This document shows, piece after piece, positions 1 through 8,730 of a stretch of DNA of 64,000 bases. Source of the DNA: Chryseobacterium indologenes. GTDB taxonomy: Bacteria; Bacteroidota; Bacteroidia; Flavobacteriales; Weeksellaceae. The stretch is taken from positions 1 through 64,000 of the forward strand of contig LAZY01000013.1 in assembly GCA_001013295.1 (NCBI GenBank), written 5' to 3'. Numbering within the stretch: position 1 is the first letter of the stretch; every line of letters starts with the position of its first letter. A model generated the notes under the pieces. The model was not told the origin of the DNA, did not search any database, and was given only the letters and a program-made list of their open reading frames with translations. The position numbers were made by a program, and so were the translations under genes.

Positions 1-61
1 GATATTTGTATGTATTTATTAAAATAAATTAATTTTTATTGTTAATTTGATTTTTATTTTT

Positions 62-69
62 TATATTTG
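62..69 (+). promoter_or_regulatory. Promoter of the T9SS cargo gene (TATATTTG -7 box)
   Basis: TATATTTG at 62-69 matches the Bacteroidota sigma factor -7 consensus TAnnTTTG. A TTG at 39-41 lies 20 nt upstream, which fits the -33 element. The start codon follows at 93, giving a leader of about 17 nt. Confidence 0.6.
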
Positions 70-92
70 ATATAACTGTAAAAACTAAATAC

Positions 93-1115
93 ATGAAAAA
101 AACATTACTTTTTGTCGCCTTTATGGTCGCCAATTTTTGTCTAGCACAAACCTACATGAATGGAGGTTTAAGTACGGGAGCTACTTCCAAGAGCGGTGCA
201 GCTGCACCCACAGGATATACATGGTCTGAATTGCAGAATAATACAGGTAATACTACAGAAACTAATACCAGTCTGGGCTTAGGTGGAATGTATATTTCAA
301 CTACTTCAAGCTTTTTTCTGGCAGATGATTTTACAATTCCTGCAGGAAATCAATGGCAAATCACTAAGATTGATTTCTTTGCCTATCAGACAGGTTATAC
401 GGGCACCACTGCTCCTTTTAATACGGCAAGAGTTAATATTTATAGTTCCGATCCTTCTGTAGCTGGAGCTGTAAGTGTTTTTGGTGATGATACTACCAAC
501 AGGTTCAGTGCCGGAACAGATAGTGGTATTTATAGAATTGGAAGTTCAATTATTCCGACCACAGTTGCTGCTCCTTTAACCAATAGAAAAGTCTGGAAAG
601 TAACTGCAAATACGCCTGTGACATTAGGTCCCGGAACGTATTGGGTAAAATATCAGCTTCAGAATGTCACTCCGGCAAGTGGAGGCTTTTTCCCTCCGGT
701 GACACTTCCTGATACCCGTGGGCTTCCTACTTTTAACGCTAAGCAATTTGATGCGATTGGTGGAACCTGGGTATCTATTATAGATGACGGTAATCCTACA
801 ACGGCACCAGATTACCCTTTGGATATGCCCTTTGTCATCACGTACACTAATACTTCATTGGGAACGAAAGAAGTTATGCAGTACGATAATAGGGTACAGG
901 TATATCCGAATCCGGTGAAAGATCAGTTTAAGATCAATAATCCGGAAAGAATGAAAATAAGCGCAGTAGATATTATTGATGCTTCCGGTAAAATGATTAG
1001 AACGCTGAAAGGCTCAGAAGAGTATAGCGTTTCAGATCTGCCGAAAGGAAGTTATATTCTTAAAATACATAATGATGGCGGACCCGCCAAAATTACAAAA
1101 CTCATAAAGCATTAG
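93..1115 (+). CDS. Secreted protein with type IX secretion (T9SS) type A sorting domain
   Basis: 340 aa. An N-terminal Sec signal peptide (about residues 1-19, ending FCLAQ) is followed by a beta-rich, Thr/Gly/Pro-rich body without a family I recognise. The last ~75 residues form a Por-secretion-type C-terminal domain: VYPNPVKDQF, then VDIIDASGKMI, LPKGSYILKI and a terminal ITKLIKH. Such domains direct export across the outer membrane by the T9SS, after which they are removed. The product is therefore probably cell-surface or released. The gene has its own promoter box at 62-69 and a terminator just downstream. The cargo function is unknown; it could be an adhesin or a cell-surface structural protein. 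Confidence 0.85.
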   Translation: MKKTLLFVAFMVANFCLAQTYMNGGLSTGATSKSGAAAPTGYTWSELQNNTGNTTETNTSLGLGGMYISTTSSFFLADDFTIPAGNQWQITKIDFFAYQTGYTGTTAPFNTARVNIYSSDPSVAGAVSVFGDDTTNRFSAGTDSGIYRIGSSIIPTTVAAPLTNRKVWKVTANTPVTLGPGTYWVKYQLQNVTPASGGFFPPVTLPDTRGLPTFNAKQFDAIGGTWVSIIDDGNPTTAPDYPLDMPFVITYTNTSLGTKEVMQYDNRVQVYPNPVKDQFKINNPERMKISAVDIIDASGKMIRTLKGSEEYSVSDLPKGSYILKIHNDGGPAKITKLIKH

Positions 1116-1143
1116 CTTTAGTTTTCTTCTTCAAATATTTTTT

Positions 1144-1168
1144 ACCTGGCATTTAGCCAGGTTTTTTA
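1144..1168 (+). terminator. Intrinsic terminator
   Basis: Seven-bp stem ACCTGGC/GCCAGGT with an ATTTA loop followed by a run of T, 30 bp after the T9SS cargo gene. The convergent XRE gene ends about 30 bp further on. Confidence 0.75.
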
Positions 1169-1196
1169 TTTAGGATGAGCAATTAACTTTTGGGTT

Positions 1197-1733
1197 TTAA
1201 GGTTCAAAACTTTCGAATTTTCCATTTTCATAGAACAAGACGATACGTTTTATTTTATTGGTTTGATTTCCAATAACTTGAGTTAGTATTTGTTCCGCAG
1301 AATTATCTAATCGCTGAGAATCGGATATTGGCTCGGAAGCTTTACCTTGGGACGGTATAAACGATTCTCCAGAAGGTGTCTGAGGAAGCTCCATTTCGGT
1401 TTCATTAGTTCCGAACTCATCATCTTCATTGATCATGGTAAAGAGATCGGGCAGAGGAGTAGTATGTACCTTTTCTTCCTCTATAGGTTTTTCTGTAATT
1501 TCAGGATCGGCTGACTTCGGCTTCAGCATTTCGCCTTCACCAGTAACCAACCAGTCCCAAAGAAGTTCTGGAAATCGGGATTTTATTTTTATGATAAACT
1601 CCAGAGACGGTTTGTTTCTTCCCGAAGTAATATGCGAAATGGAAGAACGCTGTACATCAATTTCATCTGCAAACTCGGAAGAGGTAAGCTGGGAATACTC
1701 TATAACTTTTGAAATTCTTTCGTTTAAACTCAT
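1197..1733 (-). CDS. XRE-family helix-turn-helix transcriptional regulator
   Basis: 178 aa. Residues ~1-65 form a Cro/C1-type HTH: EFADEIDVQRSSISHITSGRNKPS is the recognition region, shown here only as a landmark, and DWLVTGEGEML closes the domain. The remaining ~110 residues are acidic, Pro/Ser-rich and probably disordered, ending in a short conserved-looking tail (RIVLFYENGKFESFEP). There is no S24 peptidase domain. The gene is transcribed away from a 970-bp non-coding region. Five TACAAATGTA-like boxes lie within 150 bp of its start codon, which suggests autoregulation, although this is an inference. Its targets are unknown. Confidence 0.85.
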   Translation of the reverse strand: MSLNERISKVIEYSQLTSSEFADEIDVQRSSISHITSGRNKPSLEFIIKIKSRFPELLWDWLVTGEGEMLKPKSADPEITEKPIEEEKVHTTPLPDLFTMINEDDEFGTNETEMELPQTPSGESFIPSQGKASEPISDSQRLDNSAEQILTQVIGNQTNKIKRIVLFYENGKFESFEP

Positions 1734-1755
1734 AAAAATAAGTCTTTAATTATAT

Positions 1756-1886
1756 TACAAATGTAAAACATAAAATTTACAAATGCAAAATACAAATGTA
1801 AATAAATGATAATTTGTTTCATATACAAATGTAAACTAAATATAATTTGCTATAAAACAATAGAATATAAATTAATTACAAATGTA
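1756..1886 (-). promoter_or_regulatory. Array of five TACAAATGTA boxes, candidate operators of the XRE regulator
   Basis: Exact or one-mismatch copies of TACAAATGTA occur at 1756-1765, 1778-1787 (TACAAATGCA), 1791-1800, 1824-1833 and 1877-1886. The arms TACA and TGTA are mutually complementary around an AA centre, as expected for a dimeric HTH protein. Several start-to-start distances (22, 33 and 53 bp) are close to whole helical turns. The array sits directly upstream of the XRE start codon at 1733. Confidence 0.55.
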
Positions 1887-2673
1887 TTCTATTATATATA
1901 ATACTAAACTTCAGATTGTATATGACTAGTATTCCAGGTAATATTCTACAATAATTACGGCTAAAATCAGGTTATAAATGTAAATTATTGCTTTTTAAAG
2001 AAGATTTTACTCCCCTAAAGCTCTTATTTCGGTTGTTTACATTATTAAATTACTGGATTACGATCAAAATAGATAATAGAGAGGTAAATATATACTAAAG
2101 TACTAATAATAAAGGGTATTATAGGATATACAAGAGTAAATTACTGATGTAAACAGCTTATTTTATGGGCATTTTAAGGAGTAATTAGTAACTAAACCTC
2201 TATTTTTTAAATGCCTTGTTCTTTTGAGGTCTTTAAAGCTCCAAAAAATAGAAATCAGGATCAGTTTTCCTGCTGATTTTTGAATTTTGCACGATTTACA
2301 ATTGTTTACAGGTTTAAATTACCTTGTTATACACGTTTTATATGTTTAATAAAATACGGTCTATTTGTCATAAAACACCTCTTTTTTGACTTCAAGTATC
2401 ATTACAAATAGTATTTAGATAAATATTGTAACTATCTGATAATATATTATTTAAATATATTGAATTAAATTATTCGCAATTCACAATTTTATCCACAGAC
2501 ATTTTGTCAAGGCAGATTGTTTAATAATGTTACAGGTGTTAATCTGTAAATTTCATTAAAAACAGTATGGCTTAACTTCTGTAAACAGCTTGAATTTTAA
2601 TGTAAATTCTAAAAATTGCCTGATTTTACACTTGTTTACATATGTTAATTTAGTTTTTATGCCTTAAAATGGT

Positions 2674-2681
2674 TAAATTTG
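2674..2681 (+). promoter_or_regulatory. Probable -7 box of the M14 peptidase gene
   Basis: TAAATTTG matches TAnnTTTG and lies 22 bp before the ATG at 2704. A clear TTG -33 element at the usual distance is not visible. Confidence 0.4.
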
Positions 2682-2703
2682 ATTCTTGTAAATTATTCCA
2701 ACA

Positions 2704-3813
2704 ATGAATTTTGAACAGATCTATACTCAAACTCCCGATTTTCCAAATCGCTATATTTCCCCTGAAAAATTATTTTCTTACCTACAGACGAATCTCAGCG
2801 ATTATATTCAGGAGATCGGAACTTCCTATTTAAACAAACCTATTTATCAGTTAAGCATCGGAACCGGAAACATTCAGGTACTGGCCTGGTCCCAAATGCA
2901 TGGCAATGAATCCAATGCCACCCATGCGATGCTCGATCTTTTAGTAAGTCTTGAGAAAGCTCCTGAAATGAAAGAAGATCTTCTTAACAAGATCAGTCTG
3001 GATTTTATATTTATGCTGAATCCCGACGGATCTGAAAGATGGACAAGACTTAATGCTTCAGATATTGACCTGAACAGAGATTTTCATAATGAAGCCAGTA
3101 AAGAGATCAGGTTTCTGAAAAAAGCAGCTTCTTCAAAGAAATATGATTATGCATTAAATCTCCATGAGCAGCGAACCATTTTTACAACAGATGGTATCCA
3201 CCCTGCTACACTTTCCTTTTTGGCTCCTTCAGAAAATGTGGAACGTACCGTAACTGAAAACCGTAAGAAATGTATGGCAGTAATCGGAAATGTTTACAAC
3301 CACCTGAAAGAAATGATTCCCAACCAGATAGGAAGATATTCTGATGAATTTTATCCAACCTCCACCGGAGATAATTTCATCAAGGCCGGAATGCCAACCA
3401 TATTATTTGAAGGCGGACATTTTGTAGACGACTATACAAGAAAGGGAACCCGAAAATACTACACGGTTGCGCTATACTATGCACTAAAGGCAATCAGTGA
3501 GCTGAACTCAGATATTACAGGCTGGGAAACTTACCTTGAAATTCCGGAGAATAAAGAAACCCATTATGATATTGTCTACAGAAATGTAAAACTGAATACG
3601 GAACACGAGTGTATATTAGACATTGCTGTTCAGTACCGGGAAATCAAAGAAGAAGGAAAAGAGGAAATCTCTTTTATTCCTTTTGTGATGGAAGCCGGAG
3701 ATGTAAGAAGAAAAAAAGGCTGGCTGGAAATAGACTGTACCGGAAAGAAATTTATTTCTACGACTAAATATCCTAAGCTGGATACAGTGGTAGATTTTAA
3801 AATAGAAGATTAA
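2704..3813 (+). CDS. M14-family zinc metallopeptidase (carboxypeptidase-like)
   Basis: 369 aa without a signal peptide, so probably cytoplasmic. Zinc-binding motif HGNE (H66, E69) and a third zinc ligand in LNLHEQ (H154) are present, together with NPDG (107-110) and DLNRDF, the substrate-binding Asn-Arg pair of the M14 fold. A glutamate in LFEGGHF is the likely catalytic general base. These zinc enzymes cleave C-terminal residues or amide side groups from peptides; the substrate here cannot be deduced. The gene is monocistronic, between the large non-coding region and a very strong terminator. Confidence 0.85.
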   Translation: MNFEQIYTQTPDFPNRYISPEKLFSYLQTNLSDYIQEIGTSYLNKPIYQLSIGTGNIQVLAWSQMHGNESNATHAMLDLLVSLEKAPEMKEDLLNKISLDFIFMLNPDGSERWTRLNASDIDLNRDFHNEASKEIRFLKKAASSKKYDYALNLHEQRTIFTTDGIHPATLSFLAPSENVERTVTENRKKCMAVIGNVYNHLKEMIPNQIGRYSDEFYPTSTGDNFIKAGMPTILFEGGHFVDDYTRKGTRKYYTVALYYALKAISELNSDITGWETYLEIPENKETHYDIVYRNVKLNTEHECILDIAVQYREIKEEGKEEISFIPFVMEAGDVRRKKGWLEIDCTGKKFISTTKYPKLDTVVDFKIED

Positions 3814-3814
3814 G

Positions 3815-3845
3815 AGTTTCGGCGATCCAAAGGATCGCCGAAACT
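3815..3845 (+). terminator. Strong hairpin terminator of the M14 gene
   Basis: Perfect 14-bp inverted repeat (AGTTTCGGCGATCC and its complement) around an AAA loop, starting 2 nt after the stop codon. The T-tract is weak (TTATTC), but the stem is exceptionally stable. Confidence 0.7.
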
Positions 3846-3913
3846 TATTCTATAGAAAAAGGTAATGCTCATTCCTATAAAAGACATTATTAACCTACAA
3901 ACTATATTCATTC

Positions 3914-3980
3914 AATAGAAATGGCTTTAGCCCGTTTAACAAAAATCCAACACAATCCGGCTTTAGCCAAAACCTATAAA
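3914..3980. repeat. Bipartite REP-like repeat, copy 1
   Basis: About 67 bp. AATAGAAATGGCTTTAGCCC is followed by GTTT, a ~20-bp spacer, then GGCTTTAGCCAAAAC and CTATAA. Each half contains the self-complementary core GGCTNNAGCC-like hairpin. Related copies lie at 9716-9785 and 42497-42563. Confidence 0.6.
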
Positions 3981-4052
3981 AAAACTCTGAAAATAAATTT
4001 CAGAGCTTTTTATTATTTTTTATCCTTATAAAAGGACCTGTGTAATTAAAAC

Positions 4053-4553
4053 TTAATTAACCACTTTGATTCCATTCGCTACAAACCTGATTTCTTCTTT
4101 CGGTTGTGTAATGGCATCAATTTCAGACTGCGGTTTTTTAGCATCTTCAGCATAATGTTTCTGCTCGTTTACAGAAATAACTTTTCTTTCTGCATTGCCT
4201 TCCAATACTACATTTTTACCTTTTAGAGCAGTAGGTACGAAGAAGGCATAGTCTTTCATTTTCACAAAAAACTTTGAGTTGTCTTCCGTTTGAACAGTAA
4301 GCCAGCATCCTTTTTTATCGCAGACATCTGTTACTTTTCCCTTAACGGCTACATTTTCAACCTTCTTATTGTCTTTTTTGAGTTGCTTATTCAGTTTATC
4401 TACTGTGATGGCTTTAGATTCAACAGAGGAAGATACTTCACTTCCATAAGTGTCACCTAATGAAGCATTTCCGGGTGGCGGACCACTTTGTTGTGCAAAA
4501 GCCAGACTGGAAGCAGTTACAGCTGCAGCACATAATATTGTTTTAAATTTCAT
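4053..4553 (-). CDS. DUF4920 domain-containing exported protein
   Basis: 166 aa. Sec signal peptide at residues 1-20 (ending SSLAFAQ). The body carries an OB-like beta pattern with VKGKVTDVCDKKGCWLTV, the two cysteines of a CxxxGCW motif typical of DUF4920, followed by FFVKMKDYAFFVPTALKGKN. Members of this family are periplasmic and may bind metal through the Cys/Trp loop; their function is unknown. A TATTTTTG box on the minus strand (4569-4576) is a good -7 promoter element. Confidence 0.8.
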   Translation of the reverse strand: MKFKTILCAAAVTASSLAFAQQSGPPPGNASLGDTYGSEVSSSVESKAITVDKLNKQLKKDNKKVENVAVKGKVTDVCDKKGCWLTVQTEDNSKFFVKMKDYAFFVPTALKGKNVVLEGNAERKVISVNEQKHYAEDAKKPQSEIDAITQPKEEIRFVANGIKVVN

Positions 4554-4568
4554 TTTTTAATATTTCTC

Positions 4569-4576
4569 CAAAAATA
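4569..4576 (-). promoter_or_regulatory. -7 box of the DUF4920 gene
   Basis: Minus-strand TATTTTTG matches TAnnTTTG and lies 16 bp upstream of the start codon. Confidence 0.45.
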
Positions 4577-4671
4577 CTAATTAAAATTGAATCATAAAGG
4601 GATAAGAAATGATAAAAAATACGTAATCATGCAAAATTTCAATAAAATTCAAAATCAAAGGGAGATTTGTT

Positions 4672-4679
4672 TATATTTG
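4672..4679 (+). promoter_or_regulatory. -7 box of the APC permease gene
   Basis: TATATTTG matches TAnnTTTG. Transcription would begin near 4686, leaving almost no leader before the ATG at 4696. This argues against starts further upstream. Confidence 0.5.
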
Positions 4680-4695
4680 GGGCCTATACTTGACT

Positions 4696-6108
4696 ATGCA
4701 GAAAAAACTGAAACTATGGGACGCTATCATGTTGGTGATGGGGTCTATGATCGGAAGTGGGATCTTTATCGTAAGTGCTGACATGATGCGGAACCTGGGA
4801 TCAGGATTCTGGCTGATTGTAGTATGGGTGATCACCGGAGTAATGACTGTAGCAGCAGCTATAAGCTATGGTGAACTTTCCGCTCTGTTTCCGAAAGCCG
4901 GGGGACAATACACTTATCTGAAAGAGATTTTTGGGAAAAGAATGGGATTTCTTTATGGTTGGGGCTTGTTTACAGTGATACAAACGGGAACGATTGCTGC
5001 CGTAGCGATGGCTTTTGGAAAATTTACGGCCTACCTGGTACCTTCTCTTAATGATGCAGCTCCTATTTTCCAAAGTGGTGAATTTAAAATTACTTGGATT
5101 CAGATTCTGGCTATTGCCGTGATTCTCCTGCTTACTTATATTAATACGAGGGGAGTGCAAAGCGGAAAAATTCTTCAGAATGTATTTACAGGATCTAAGA
5201 TTATTGCGTTGCTGGGACTGATTGCATTAGGTTTTATCCTGGTTGATTTTTCTCATTTGTCTGAAAATTTCAGTTTGGGAGCTGATTCATTTAATAATCT
5301 TAAAAAAGATTTGAGTGGCAATTTTCTTAAAGAAGGTTGGGAGCCTATTGGCGGAATGACCTTATTGGGAGGTATTGCAGCGGCAATGGTGGGCTCAGTT
5401 TTCAGTTCGGTGGCGTGGGAAAGTGTTACTTTTGTTTCAGGAGAAATAGATAATCCGAAACGGAATGTAGTAAAATCAATGATCTATGGTACTTCGGCTG
5501 TCATGATCCTTTATATCGCTGTGAATTTTGTATACCTTAATGCTCTGGACAGAGACGGAATAGCTTTTGCCACCAATGACAGGGTTGCGGTAGCCGCATC
5601 ACAGAATATTTTCGGGAGTGCGGGAACGATTATTATCGCATTATTGGTGATGATCTCTACATTTGGATGTGATAACGGGCTGATTCTTGCAGGAGCGAGA
5701 GTATTTCAAACGATGGCTAAAGATGGAATGTTCTTTAAATCAGCCATCAAAAATAATAAAAATGAAGTTCCGGAAAATGCTTTGTGGATGCAGGGAGTCT
5801 GGGCTTCCATCCTTTGTCTGAGTGGGCAGTACGGAAATCTTCTGGATATGATTTCTTTTGTAATCGTATTATTTTATATGATAACGGTTTTCGGGGTTAT
5901 TTATCTGAGAATTAAGCAGCCTGCATTGGAAAGACCTTATAAAACATGGCTTTACCCTGTAACACCTATTATTTATCTGCTTATAGGAACCTGTTTCTGT
6001 ATCCTGCTTTTGATTTATAAACAGCAATATACCTGGCCGGGATTTGTAATGGTCTTATTGGGACTTCCGGTATACTATTTTATCAACAGGAAAAATGCAG
6101 ATCACTAA
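4696..6108 (+). CDS. APC-family amino acid permease
   Basis: About 470 aa with roughly 12 hydrophobic segments. The N-terminal signature GSMIGSGIF is typical of the amino acid-polyamine-organocation superfamily, whose members move amino acids with a proton or by exchange in the inner membrane. FSSVAWESVTFVSGEI resembles the TM6 region. I prefer the ATG at 4696 over the in-frame TTG at 4690 because the -7 box ends at 4679; either may be used. The substrate is unknown; LAT-type or serine/threonine exchangers are the nearest look. Confidence 0.85.
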   Translation: MQKKLKLWDAIMLVMGSMIGSGIFIVSADMMRNLGSGFWLIVVWVITGVMTVAAAISYGELSALFPKAGGQYTYLKEIFGKRMGFLYGWGLFTVIQTGTIAAVAMAFGKFTAYLVPSLNDAAPIFQSGEFKITWIQILAIAVILLLTYINTRGVQSGKILQNVFTGSKIIALLGLIALGFILVDFSHLSENFSLGADSFNNLKKDLSGNFLKEGWEPIGGMTLLGGIAAAMVGSVFSSVAWESVTFVSGEIDNPKRNVVKSMIYGTSAVMILYIAVNFVYLNALDRDGIAFATNDRVAVAASQNIFGSAGTIIIALLVMISTFGCDNGLILAGARVFQTMAKDGMFFKSAIKNNKNEVPENALWMQGVWASILCLSGQYGNLLDMISFVIVLFYMITVFGVIYLRIKQPALERPYKTWLYPVTPIIYLLIGTCFCILLLIYKQQYTWPGFVMVLLGLPVYYFINRKNADH

Positions 6109-6276
6109 AGTAATCGTAAGAATATTCTGGCATATAATAATTTCAGGGCTTTCAATTCAGTTTGGAGGCCCTTATTTTGAATAATATTTTGATGGATCAT
6201 AGCAATTATTTAGTGAAAATGTGTATTTTGGTATTTCGTTTTTAAGACAGGACCATGAAGTAAAAAATAAGAAGTT

Positions 6277-6717
6277 ATGGATACACCAAATTACAGAATG
6301 CCTTTCGTTCCGTCTACTTTAATGACCGAAGGCGGAAGTATCGATACCTGCGATATGGGCGAAAGTATTGCCCACAATATAATGCTGCTGATCACCACCA
6401 AAAAAGGGGAGAACAGATATGATGAAAACTATGGAAACGACGTTTGGAACCTGGAATTCGATAATGGAGTTACCAGCGCCATCTGGGAAAATGTTTTTGT
6501 CAAAAGCCTTAGAAGACAGATTCTTGAATATGAACCAAGAATCGTAAACCCGCAGATCGATGCTCACATACAATTTGTAGAACACAGCTACGATACCAAA
6601 GAACACACCGAAATCAAAAAGAAAGTAAGAATTGCCATCAATGCGAAAATGGAGGAAACAGGAGAGCGTTTCAGTTTTTCTACTGAGCTGTTTCTGAGCC
6701 CTATGTCTATTGATTAA
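6277..6717 (+). CDS. GPW/gp25 family protein (T6SS-iii baseplate, TssE-like)
   Basis: 146 aa. The gp25/lysozyme-like baseplate fold is suggested by SIAHNIMLLITTKKGENRYDENYG, given as a landmark only, then NLEFDNG and a LRRQILEYEPRI segment that matches the conserved gp25 pattern of an arginine-rich helix before E-P-R-I. In contractile injection systems, gp25/TssE joins the baseplate to the sheath. The tssF-like gene follows 25 bp after its stop, as expected for the Bacteroidota type iii T6SS. No sheath, Hcp, VgrG or ClpV gene is adjacent. Confidence 0.8.
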   Translation: MDTPNYRMPFVPSTLMTEGGSIDTCDMGESIAHNIMLLITTKKGENRYDENYGNDVWNLEFDNGVTSAIWENVFVKSLRRQILEYEPRIVNPQIDAHIQFVEHSYDTKEHTEIKKKVRIAINAKMEETGERFSFSTELFLSPMSID

Positions 6718-6742
6718 TATTTTTAACAGTGAAAAAAAAATT

Positions 6743-8626
6743 ATGAATTTAGATCAGAATATTTATTCCAAAGAATCTGTAAAAGCAAGGATGCTTCAGA
6801 ATGCCACTAAAGTATGGGGATTGAAGAGCCCACAATCTTTAGACCCTTTCGTCAAACTATTGATTGATGCATTCAGTACAGAAGTTTTTAAAGCGCATAA
6901 TGAAATACAGACGGTAAATGCCCGTATTTTGGAAAAACTGGCCAAACTGCTTACCCCGTCTATTTATACCCATCCCATCCCGTCTCATGCTGTAGCTTTT
7001 ACACAGCCTTATGAGTCTTCAGAAGTTTTACTGGAACATACAGAGTTTTTCTTCCGTAAACAAATGACTTCTACGGTAAAATCAGAATCTGATAAACAGT
7101 TGAATATTCCTTTTACACCAGTAGGGAATGTAAGAATCAATAAAGTACATACATCCATCATGTTTGTAGGAAATACCTGCTATAGCATTGATGACAGGTT
7201 CAACAAAATTCCTATTGCAAGATTTGCCGGTAAACCGGAAGATTACAGGAAAATTACAATAGGAGTGGATGTTACTAAATATGTGAGTGAAAACTTTCCT
7301 AAATATTTGAGCGTATTCTGTTCCAATCCCGCCTTTGAGCATCTTGACTTTGTTTATAAGTTATTACCCTATATTACCGTTTCCAGTAACGGGAATCCTT
7401 TATTTGTAAGAGAAGGACTGAGCTACCTCACGGAAAGTCATACAGATGGCTATGAGCAGATGTTCAAAGAACAGTCTATAAGAAATAAAGTGATTGAAGA
7501 TATAAAGAGCATTTACCGCCATAAATTTATTGAGATCACGGGAATATCAAACAGTCTGTTTTCAGAACCGGGCCAATTGCCACAAAATCTTGATTTCCTT
7601 ACTGCAAAAGAAGAAATTGTAAAGTATATAGATGGTAAAAGATACCTTTGGCTTACGTTTGAGTTTCCGCCACAGTTTTCTGCTGAGATCCTGGATAACT
7701 TCTCATTTGTGCTGAATGCTTTCCCGATTTATAACCGGGGGTGGAAGAAAACAGAGTACAGCCTTGATATTATGGGAAATAATATTCCTTTGGTAACAGA
7801 CGAAGGAGAGCACTTCCTGTATGTAGATGAGGTTCAGGATGGTGATGGAAGAAAATATACGGAAATCCCTTTTACGCCTGCCGGAGATCTGAAGAAAGGA
7901 TTGTACACCGTAAGAAAAGGAGGAATGGAGCGTTTCACCAGCAGAAATGCAGTAGATATGATCGCTAACGTTCTGGAGCTTACAAGAGATGAAATTGCAG
8001 CATTTTCCCTTTTGAACAGAGACAATGTAAAAGGAGTTCTGAGTGAGATGTCTGATAAAATGAAGTCTATGGTGCAGAAAGTAAATAATGCCAAGAGAAA
8101 TATCAGACAGGAGCTGAACTATGTTATCATGGAGCCGGTAGAAAAAACAGACCATACCTATGCTTCTTTCTGGGTAACCAATTCTACATTGGCGAATCAT
8201 ATGCGTCCCGGAACAGAACTCTCTAATCAATTGAAATCTCAGACGGTGGTTCTGCTTACAGAAACATTGGGTGGGGCTGAAGAGCAAAAAGGGACGGATA
8301 GCATTCAGGCTTATAAATATGCCCTGACAACAAGAGATAAAATTATTTCCCTTGAAGATGTCAAAAATTATTGCCGTATGATCCTGAAAGATGAGCTGAG
8401 AGAAGTAAGAGTAAGAAGAGGAACTATGATCAGCAATAAACCTAAGGAAGGCTTTGTAAGAACCGTTGAGGTAGAAATTATACCGCAAAACTATTCTTTT
8501 TATGGAAGAGCTTATTGGGAAAATATGGCAAATATCCTGAGAAATCAGATCATTGCCAAAGCAATAGACGGTATTGAGTATCTTGTGAAAATAAGCAATG
8601 AAGATATTGAGTTTCAGGATATGTAA
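6743..8626 (+). CDS. T6SS-iii baseplate subunit TssF-like protein
   Basis: About 627 aa from the ATG at 6743. A longer reading from a TTG at 6710 overlaps gp25 and adds only a low-quality extension. The N-terminus (SKESVKARMLQNATKVWG, then LDPFVKLLIDAF and ARILEKLAKLLTP) matches TssF, which forms the baseplate wedge with TssE, TssG and TssK. No signal peptide or membrane segment is present, consistent with a cytoplasmic assembly protein. It is paired with the gp25 gene, and a terminator follows at 8658. The absence of tssG and tssK next to it is unusual; the remainder of the system must be elsewhere if functional. Confidence 0.8.
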   Translation: MNLDQNIYSKESVKARMLQNATKVWGLKSPQSLDPFVKLLIDAFSTEVFKAHNEIQTVNARILEKLAKLLTPSIYTHPIPSHAVAFTQPYESSEVLLEHTEFFFRKQMTSTVKSESDKQLNIPFTPVGNVRINKVHTSIMFVGNTCYSIDDRFNKIPIARFAGKPEDYRKITIGVDVTKYVSENFPKYLSVFCSNPAFEHLDFVYKLLPYITVSSNGNPLFVREGLSYLTESHTDGYEQMFKEQSIRNKVIEDIKSIYRHKFIEITGISNSLFSEPGQLPQNLDFLTAKEEIVKYIDGKRYLWLTFEFPPQFSAEILDNFSFVLNAFPIYNRGWKKTEYSLDIMGNNIPLVTDEGEHFLYVDEVQDGDGRKYTEIPFTPAGDLKKGLYTVRKGGMERFTSRNAVDMIANVLELTRDEIAAFSLLNRDNVKGVLSEMSDKMKSMVQKVNNAKRNIRQELNYVIMEPVEKTDHTYASFWVTNSTLANHMRPGTELSNQLKSQTVVLLTETLGGAEEQKGTDSIQAYKYALTTRDKIISLEDVKNYCRMILKDELREVRVRRGTMISNKPKEGFVRTVEVEIIPQNYSFYGRAYWENMANILRNQIIAKAIDGIEYLVKISNEDIEFQDM

Positions 8627-8657
8627 AATTCCTATGAAAACGTATCATCGTTAAAAT

Positions 8658-8685
8658 AAAATGCCGTAATTTCTACGGCATTTTT
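8658..8685 (+). terminator. Intrinsic terminator of the gp25-tssF unit
   Basis: Eleven-bp stem AAAATGCCGTA/TACGGCATTTT with a 5-nt loop and a T-run. Confidence 0.85.
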
Positions 8686-8730
8686 AACATCCTATTGCCT
8701 GACCTAGGTGATAAATAAAACTTTATTTCA

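Larger units (their letters stand above)
1734..2703. other. 970-bp AT-rich gene-free region with many TTTACA/TGTAAA motifs and one DnaA box
   Basis: I find no credible ORF here. Besides the TACAAATGTA array, TTTACA or TGTAAA recurs at about 1978, 2035, 2148, 2295, 2305, 2545, 2580, 2601, 2625 and 2635. TGTAAACAGCTT is repeated exactly at 2148-2159 and 2580-2591. Two doublets of the form TTTACA-n-TTGTTTACA lie at 2295-2310 and 2625-2640. A perfect DnaA box TTATCCACA lies at 2489-2497, just after an AT-only stretch (about 2428-2473); TTATACACG at 2327-2335 is a weaker match. The region could be a replication-related locus or a large regulatory region; neither is proven. Confidence 0.5.

Noticed and set aside
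2489..2497. Firm call of oriC at the DnaA box
   Set aside because: Only one perfect box and no skew data; kept as a low-confidence hypothesis.
4587..4781. 64-codon plus-strand ORF before the permease
   Set aside because: Overlaps the permease start in another frame and the promoter box; non-coding.
7703..8488. Minus-strand ORF of 261 codons opposite tssF
   Set aside because: Low-complexity, Phe/Ser/Ile-rich translation, no start signals; mirror image of the purine-rich coding strand of a well-supported gene.
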